DNA of 11,686 nucleotides. It comes from Candidatus Omnitrophota bacterium (GTDB lineage: Bacteria > Omnitrophota > Gorgyraeia > Duberdicusellales > 4484-171). Positions within the stretch are counted from its first letter, which is position 1. Every line of letters starts with the position of its first letter. This document shows positions 7,169 through 11,686 of this stretch, piece after piece. Made by a program: the position numbers and the translations under genes. The notes beneath the pieces were generated by a model, which worked only from the letters and a program-made list of their open reading frames with translations, made no database searches and was not told the origin of the DNA. The stretch covers positions 1-11,686 of the forward strand of contig JAUVUO010000022.1 of the NCBI GenBank assembly GCA_030601015.1, read 5' to 3'.

Positions 7169-8578
7169 ATGTTAAGAACACATACATGCGGTGAATTAAC
7201 AGCGGAAGAATTAAATAAAGAAGTTGTATTATGCGGTTGGGTTGATTCAAGACGTGACCATGGAAAATTGATTTTTATTGATATCCGGGATAGATACGGT
7301 ATTACTCAGGTAATTTTTCTCCCTAAACCCAATATGGTTACATATGAAAAAGCCAAAAAACTTCGTAACGAAGATGTAGTTAAGATAAAGGGTATGGTTA
7401 ATTCAAGACCTAAGAAAACGGAGAATCCTAAAATATCTACGGGATATGTAGAGATTTGTGCTGAAGAATTAGATATTTTAAGTGCCGCTTCAGACCTGCC
7501 TTTTAACGTCGAGGATAATATTGATGTTGGAGAAGAGATTAGATTAATTCATCGATATTTGGATTTAAGAAGAAATGTTGTTTCGAGAAAAATAGTTTTA
7601 CGTCATAGATTGAACCAGGAGTTTAGAAGGATTTTAAATGAACAAAATTTTTTAGAAATAGAAACACCATTTCTTACAAAGTCAACTCCGGAAGGAGCTC
7701 GTGATTATTTAGTGCCGTCCCGTTTGAATTCAAATAAATTTTACGCTTTGCCTCAATCACCTCAGCTATTTAAACAAATATTAATGGTTGGAGGCATGGA
7801 TAGGTACTATCAGATAGCAAGATGTTTTCGAGATGAAGATTTAAGAAAAGACAGACAACCGGAATTTACTCAGTTAGATTTAGAAATGTCCTTTATTGAT
7901 GAGGAAGATATTCTTTCGTTAGTAGAAAATTTGTTTGCTTCTGTTTTTTTAAAGATTTTAGGCGTAGAAATCAAGACTCCGTTTTTAAGGATGCCGTATA
8001 AAGAGGCAATAGAAAAATACGGGACAGATAAACCGGATTTAAGGGTCCCTAATTCTACAGAAAAAGAAAACGAGTACAAGTTTTTATGGGTAGTAGATTT
8101 TCCATTGTTTGAGTATAACGAAGATAATAAACGCTGGCAATCCTGCCATCATCCTTTTACAGCCCCCAAAGAACAAGACATCCCTTTAATGGAAACTGAT
8201 TTATCAAAAGTAAGGTCACGTTCATATGACCTTGTTTTAAATGGTGAAGAACTGGGGAGCGGATCAATAAGAATAAATTCTTCCGAATTGCAAAAGAAAA
8301 TTTTTGAGATTTTAGGGGTATCCAATACCGAAGCAGAAGAAAAATTCGGATTTCTTCTAAGATCATTCAAATATGGAGTCCCTCCTCACGGCGGCGCTGC
8401 TTTTGGACTGGATAGGTTATGTGCTATTATAACTAATTCATCCAGCATTCGTGAGGTAATTGCTTTCCCTAAAACTCAAAGAGGAATTTGTCCTTTAAGT
8501 GAAGCGCCTTCTTATATTCAGGAAGAACAGTTAGACGAGTTAAAACTCAAATTAGTTAAAGAAGAAAAAGAAGACTAA
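7169..8578 (+). CDS. aspS: aspartyl-tRNA synthetase, compact form lacking the GAD insertion domain
   Basis: This class II synthetase attaches Asp to tRNA-Asp. It has 469 residues against about 590 for the usual bacterial enzyme. The OB-fold anticodon domain (about 1-100), motif 2 FRDED..RQPEFTQLD (220-238), HHPFTAP, and motif 3 GAAFGLDR with the IREVIAFPKTQRG tail are all bacterial-type and intact. The missing length is the GAD domain: DKPDLR (287-292) is joined by about 14 residues to WVVDFPLFE (from Trp307). His31 in SRRDHG is the residue linked to non-discriminating AspRS, where discriminating enzymes such as that of E. coli have Leu, so it may also form Asp-tRNA-Asn for amidation by GatCAB. 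ATG 7169 has GAGGGG (7157-7162) at 6 nt spacing. Confidence 0.96.
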   Translation: MLRTHTCGELTAEELNKEVVLCGWVDSRRDHGKLIFIDIRDRYGITQVIFLPKPNMVTYEKAKKLRNEDVVKIKGMVNSRPKKTENPKISTGYVEICAEELDILSAASDLPFNVEDNIDVGEEIRLIHRYLDLRRNVVSRKIVLRHRLNQEFRRILNEQNFLEIETPFLTKSTPEGARDYLVPSRLNSNKFYALPQSPQLFKQILMVGGMDRYYQIARCFRDEDLRKDRQPEFTQLDLEMSFIDEEDILSLVENLFASVFLKILGVEIKTPFLRMPYKEAIEKYGTDKPDLRVPNSTEKENEYKFLWVVDFPLFEYNEDNKRWQSCHHPFTAPKEQDIPLMETDLSKVRSRSYDLVLNGEELGSGSIRINSSELQKKIFEILGVSNTEAEEKFGFLLRSFKYGVPPHGGAAFGLDRLCAIITNSSSIREVIAFPKTQRGICPLSEAPSYIQEEQLDELKLKLVKEEKED

Positions 8579-8673
8579 TTCAAAATATAATATGCAGAAA
8601 GTTAATAAGAATAATCTAATTTAAGAAAATTTTTAAACTATAGTAGAAAATGCTGTTAGATTCAAAAGAAAAG

Positions 8674-8682
8674 TGATATTAT
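8674..8682 (+). promoter_or_regulatory. possible extended -10 upstream of the lipoprotein gene
   Basis: TGATATTAT at 8674-8682 is a TGn plus TATTAT, a 5 of 6 match to TATAAT, with a weak TTAGAT (8656-8661) 15 bp upstream. It lies in the 177-bp gap after aspS and would leave a leader of about 65 nt. The gap is so AT-rich that chance matches are likely. I see no convincing terminator in it. Confidence 0.25.
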
Positions 8683-8740
8683 ATTTGTGTTTGCGATATA
8701 TAAAAAATCGGTAATTTAAATATCTAAGATGTTAATAAAT

Positions 8741-8747
8741 AAGGGGG
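8741..8747 (+). promoter_or_regulatory. ribosome binding site deciding the lipoprotein start
   Basis: AAGGGGG sits 8 nt before ATG 8756. It lies inside the longer frame that begins at ATG 8729, so it points to ATG 8756 as the true start. That choice also puts MKK at the head of a lipoprotein signal peptide. Confidence 0.8.
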
Positions 8748-8755
8748 TAAATAAT

Positions 8756-8959
8756 ATGAAAAAGTTATTTATTTTATTTAGTATTATTTTTTTAGGCGGA
8801 TGTATGACATTAAGAACATATACTATTGAAAAACCAAGAACAGACCTGGATGTTCTTGGAAACCAAGGTTATTTGACAGGCTCATCAAAAGGTACATCTA
8901 AAAAAAATAAGTTTGGAGATACGCGGAAAATATCAGTGATAGAATTCGAACTTAAATAA
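8756..8959 (+). CDS. lipoprotein signal and N-terminal part of a LysM envelope protein (ends at in-frame TAA)
   Basis: The first 67 residues begin with a classic lipoprotein signal: MKK, a hydrophobic stretch (4-13) and lipobox LGGC with Cys16 as the lipidation site, so the product should be anchored to a membrane. After the Cys come a Thr/Lys-rich stretch and a conserved-looking TYTIEKPRTD..GNQGYL segment. The frame ends at TAA 8957-8959 after ISVIEFELK. The same frame then runs open to 9328 and encodes a LysM domain, so this is most likely the front half of a 190-codon lipoprotein. I recall similar lipoprotein-plus-LysM proteins from Omnitrophota-like genomes, but cannot confirm the match here. 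The exact role is unknown. Confidence 0.75.
   Translation: MKKLFILFSIIFLGGCMTLRTYTIEKPRTDLDVLGNQGYLTGSSKGTSKKNKFGDTRKISVIEFELK
8957..8959 (+). other. in-frame TAA inside the lipoprotein/LysM frame
   Basis: Codon 68 counted from ATG 8756 is TAA. There is no further stop before 9326. The following residues are Lys/Glu-rich and continue the linker, so a single change from AAA, GAA or CAA would create this stop. It is the second such interruption in the window, after that in dnaE. Confidence 0.75.
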
Positions 8960-9328
8960 AAAGAAGATATCGGCTATCAAAAGAAAGAGAAAAAAAGATA
9001 TATAAAAGAAGATATAATAAAACAGGATATAATAAAACAAGAATTGTTTTTAGATGAAGAAGCATTAAATGTTGGAAAGGATGAATATACCATACCCCAA
9101 GATACAGACTATGATTCTATAGAAGAAGTTGGCAGGGGCGTTACTGAAAAAGAAAAAGAATATAAATATTATACGATTCAAAAGAATGATACTCTTCAAA
9201 AGGTTTCACAGAAATTTTATGATACAACGAAAAAATGGAAATTAATTTTTGATTATAATAAAAAAGTAATAAAAAAATCCAACAATATTTATCCCGGGAT
9301 GAGGATAAAAATACCAAAATTAAATTAA
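8960..9328 (+). CDS. LysM domain part of the interrupted lipoprotein
   Basis: This continues the frame of the upstream lipoprotein. A charged linker rich in Lys, Glu and Ile (with a tandem DIIKQ) leads into an acidic segment and then one C-terminal LysM domain, about residues 139-189 of the joined protein: YYTIQKNDTLQKVSQKFY, a W at KKWKLIFDYN, and the closing IYPGMRIKIP. LysM binds peptidoglycan, so the joined product would tie a membrane lipid anchor to the cell wall. No start with a Shine-Dalgarno sequence exists. The only early candidate is TTG 9044, and the only in-frame ATG is near the end (9299). Separate expression is therefore unlikely. It lies 25 bp upstream of phoH. Confidence 0.75.
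   Translation, partial: KEDIGYQKKEKKRYIKEDIIKQDIIKQELFLDEEALNVGKDEYTIPQDTDYDSIEEVGRGVTEKEKEYKYYTIQKNDTLQKVSQKFYDTTKKWKLIFDYNKKVIKKSNNIYPGMRIKIPKLN
9011..9040 (+). repeat. tandem 15-bp repeat encoding DIIKQ twice
   Basis: GATATAATAAAACAG (9011-9025) is followed directly by GATATAATAAAACAA (9026-9040), 14 of 15 bases identical and in frame with the LysM linker. A diverged third unit (YIKED-like) precedes it. The unit length keeps the frame, as expected for slippage-made variation in linker length. Confidence 0.7.
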
Positions 9329-9353
9329 CTTTAAATAATAAATATAATTGCAG

Positions 9354-10331
9354 ATGCGGAAACTATTGGAAATTTCAGATTCTTCTGACTTAAGTTATAT
9401 ATTTGGAGTTAAAGATAGAAATATAAAACTTTTAGAAACTGAATTAGGAATTAGTGTAAATGTAGAGTCTCACGGAATTCTTTTAAAAGGAAATAAAGAT
9501 AAAATAGAGAAGGCCGAACATTTTATTAAGAGTATTATAGCATTAAAAGACGACGGTTTTAATTTAACGATAGAAGAACTAAAAAATTATTTAAATTTAA
9601 GTACTAATATAACTAAATTGTCACTTAAATCAAGTGAATTTAAAGATAAAGAACAATTTGGAATAGTTGTCCCTTCATCACGGAAAAAAATGGTTTTACC
9701 AAAAACCAACGGGCAAATAGAGTATATAAATTCGATAAAAGAGTATGACATAGTTTTTGCTATAGGGCCGGCCGGAACAGGAAAGACTTATTTAGCTATG
9801 GCCATGGCAGTTAATTGCCTGCAAAACAAATTAGTGAGAAGAATTATTTTGGTAAGGCCGGCAATTGAAGCCGGAGAATCCTTGGGTTTTTTGCCGGGCG
9901 ATATTAAAGACAAATTAGACCCGTATTTGCGGCCTTTGTATGATGCTCTTTATGATATGATAGATGTCGACATTATAGAAGAGCATTTAGAAACAGGAGT
10001 TATTGAAATAGTTCCCTTAGCTTATATGAGAGGGAGAACCCTTAATAATGCCTTTGTTGTTTTAGATGAAGCTCAAAATTGTACTTCAGAACAATTAAAA
10101 ATGTTTCTTACCAGGTTAGGTTATGATTCAAAAGCTGTTATTACCGGTGACATTACACAAAGTGACCTTCCTGGGGGAAACCCTGGTGGTTTGATAGAAG
10201 CCGTAAATATTCTTGCCCCGATTAAAGGTATCAAGTTTTGTAATTTAACTAAGGGTGATGTAGTCAGACATCCTTTAATACAGGAAATAATTCAGGTATA
10301 TGAAAATTTTTACAGAAAAAAAACAAAATAA
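9354..10331 (+). CDS. phoH: PhoH family ATPase
   Basis: This is a cytoplasmic P-loop ATPase of the PhoH/PhoL (YbeZ) family, thought to act in RNA metabolism, often beside the rRNA endonuclease YbeY. It has 325 residues from ATG 9354. An N-terminal KH-like region (about 15-80) is followed by the PhoH core: Walker A GPAGTGKT (138-145), the family signature AIEAGESLGFLPGD..KLDPYLRPLYDAL, Walker B VVLDEAQN (235-242) and the ITGDITQ..LPGG stretch. A stop at 9345-9347 limits the start to TTG 9348 or ATG 9354. Neither has a Shine-Dalgarno sequence, and I prefer the ATG. The 32-bp overlap with the next gene matches the common phoH-pgpH-ybeY operon. Confidence 0.96.
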   Translation: MRKLLEISDSSDLSYIFGVKDRNIKLLETELGISVNVESHGILLKGNKDKIEKAEHFIKSIIALKDDGFNLTIEELKNYLNLSTNITKLSLKSSEFKDKEQFGIVVPSSRKKMVLPKTNGQIEYINSIKEYDIVFAIGPAGTGKTYLAMAMAVNCLQNKLVRRIILVRPAIEAGESLGFLPGDIKDKLDPYLRPLYDALYDMIDVDIIEEHLETGVIEIVPLAYMRGRTLNNAFVVLDEAQNCTSEQLKMFLTRLGYDSKAVITGDITQSDLPGGNPGGLIEAVNILAPIKGIKFCNLTKGDVVRHPLIQEIIQVYENFYRKKTK

Positions 10332-11686
10332 ATTTTTTGATCCATTTATAGGCTCAATATTTTTTATTATTATAGGCCTAATATTTTTTAAATATGACAT
10401 AGATTTTTCTATACTGCTTTTGACATTCCTTCTTTTTGTTTATGCTAATTTTTTTCGAAAAATAGATAATTTACCGTCACATTTGGATTTATGTATATTA
10501 GGAATGATAGCCATATGGGTACCTCTTTTAACGACAGCAACTTTTAAAATATCAGGATATGGTATATCTGCAATTGGATTTGCGATTTTAATAACACTTT
10601 TGTTTGAGAATTTAGAACTTTCTTTTATTTTTTCGCTTTTTATTTCATTGTTAGGCGCAAGTATAAGCGATAATAATCTTGGAATAGGAACGAGTCTTTT
10701 CGCGGGAGCTATAACAGCTTCAATACTTACGATTAAAGTCCGCCGTAGATTTCAGGTTATAAAAGCCGGTTTTATAGCAGGGCTTATTCAGTTCTTTTTT
10801 GCCTATATTTCAGAAGGAAGATTAACCTTTTTTATGATATCCAGCCTTGATTTGCCGTTTTTAAGAGATCTTTTTACGGTATGTATGCTTAACGGACTAA
10901 TATCCTCATTTATAGTTTTAGGGGTTCTTCCGGTTTTTGAATATATTTTTAAAGTAGTGACAAATATCTCACTTCTGGAATTATCCGATTTTAACCATCC
11001 TTTACTTCGTAGATTATTATTAGAAGCTCCGGGAACATATCAGCATTCTTTAGTAGTAGCCAATTTAAGTGAATCGGCAGCAGAAACAGCAGGAGCAAAT
11101 TCTCTTTTAGCACGAGTTGGAGCGTATTATCATGATGTTGGTAAACTGGTTAAACCTGATTATTTTACTGAAAATTTAGTAAGATATAAAAATATGCATG
11201 AAAAATTAAAACCTTCAATGAGTAAATTAATAATTCTTAATCACGTAAAAGAAGGTATAGATTTAGCTAGGAAACATAATTTGAGCCCAAAAATAATTGA
11301 TTTCATTGTGCAGCATCATGGGCGGACTTTAGTATATTATTTTTATCATCGCGCCCGAGAATTGGAACCCAATGGTAAACATGAAGAAGAGTATCGTTAT
11401 CCCGGCCCTAAACCGCAAAGTAAAGAGACTGCAATCGTTTCTTTAGCGGACACTTTAGAAGCCTTATCCCGTACAATGGAAGAACCAACCCCATCCAGAA
11501 TAGAAGAAATGGTTAGGGAAATAGTTAAAAGACGTTTTATGGAAGGAGAACTTGATGAAAGCAGCCTTACCATGAAAGATTTAGAAAAAATTACCCAAAG
11601 TTTTGTTAGAATGTTGAATGCCATTTTTCATACCCGAATTAATTATCCTAAAGATGAAAGTAGAAATAATAAATCACCAAAATCTA
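10300..11686 (+). CDS. 7TM-HD hydrolase, PgpH/YqfF-like, lacking the extracytoplasmic domain (3' end outside window)
   Basis: This membrane protein belongs to the family of cyclic-di-AMP phosphodiesterases PgpH/YqfF. 462 codons are visible with no stop. About eight hydrophobic segments (roughly 15-30, 36-52, 62-82, 86-101, 103-121, 130-145, 153-170, 189-216) lead into a cytoplasmic HD domain with His249 (TYQHSLV), His278-Asp279 (YHDVGK), His315, His339-His340 (QHHGRT) and Asp384 (LADTLEA), the expected metal ligands. The large extracytoplasmic domain that follows the first membrane helix in PgpH/YqfF (about 300 residues) is absent, and a stop at 10288-10290 rules out a longer N-terminus. ATG 10300 overlaps phoH by 32 bp, with AGG only 3 nt upstream, suggesting translational coupling. 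It is expected to end soon after the window, perhaps followed by ybeY. Confidence 0.92.
   Translation, partial: MKIFTEKKQNKFFDPFIGSIFFIIIGLIFFKYDIDFSILLLTFLLFVYANFFRKIDNLPSHLDLCILGMIAIWVPLLTTATFKISGYGISAIGFAILITLLFENLELSFIFSLFISLLGASISDNNLGIGTSLFAGAITASILTIKVRRRFQVIKAGFIAGLIQFFFAYISEGRLTFFMISSLDLPFLRDLFTVCMLNGLISSFIVLGVLPVFEYIFKVVTNISLLELSDFNHPLLRRLLLEAPGTYQHSLVVANLSESAAETAGANSLLARVGAYYHDVGKLVKPDYFTENLVRYKNMHEKLKPSMSKLIILNHVKEGIDLARKHNLSPKIIDFIVQHHGRTLVYYFYHRARELEPNGKHEEEYRYPGPKPQSKETAIVSLADTLEALSRTMEEPTPSRIEEMVREIVKRRFMEGELDESSLTMKDLEKITQSFVRMLNAIFHTRINYPKDESRNNKSPKS

Noticed and set aside
8149..8370. Two overlapping minus-strand frames within aspS, and a third at 7870-8079
   Set aside because: They are antisense to conserved synthetase motifs and have low-complexity translations.
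11397..11624. Minus-strand open frame of 75 codons
   Set aside because: It is antisense to the HD domain of the PgpH-like gene, where the + strand coding is certain.

Overview
The window is AT-rich, gene-dense bacterial chromosome carrying housekeeping genes, all on the + strand. No rRNA, tRNA, CRISPR array, phage gene or transposase was found. The gene set (GMP synthetase, replicative DNA polymerase alpha subunit, HU/IHF protein, HisRS, AspRS, a LysM lipoprotein, PhoH and a membrane HD-domain hydrolase) fits a Gram-negative-type, poorly cultured lineage. The short palindromic intergenic repeats, the LysM lipoprotein style and the compact AspRS remind me of Candidatus Omnitrophota (OP3) or a neighbouring phylum. 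That placement is inference from memory and is not proven by the window.

Layout: 1-368 has no supportable gene. It holds a cluster of short repeats and hairpins, then an extended -10 promoter for guaA (369-1910). A repeat-bearing gap follows (1911-2079), then dnaE (2080-5481), interrupted by one in-frame TAA at 2602-2604. An HU/IHF gene (5505-5777) lies close behind, with a promoter-like sequence in the dnaE tail. hisS (5862-7109) and aspS (7169-8578) form a pair. After a 177-bp gap comes a lipoprotein/LysM reading frame (8756-9328), also interrupted by one in-frame TAA (8957-8959). phoH (9354-10331) overlaps by 32 bp a 7TM-HD (PgpH/YqfF-like) gene that runs off the right edge (10300-11686). 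phoH followed by pgpH matches the widespread phoH-pgpH-ybeY order.

Functionally the genes cover purine synthesis, replication with apparent PHP-domain proofreading, nucleoid architecture, tRNA charging, cell-envelope attachment, and RNA or cyclic-di-AMP metabolism. I see no new multi-gene system. The points most worth a second look are the two single-codon TAA interruptions in otherwise intact frames (dnaE and the LysM lipoprotein), a bacterial-type AspRS that lacks the GAD insertion domain and carries the non-discriminating His31 signature, and a PgpH-like protein without the large extracytoplasmic domain.
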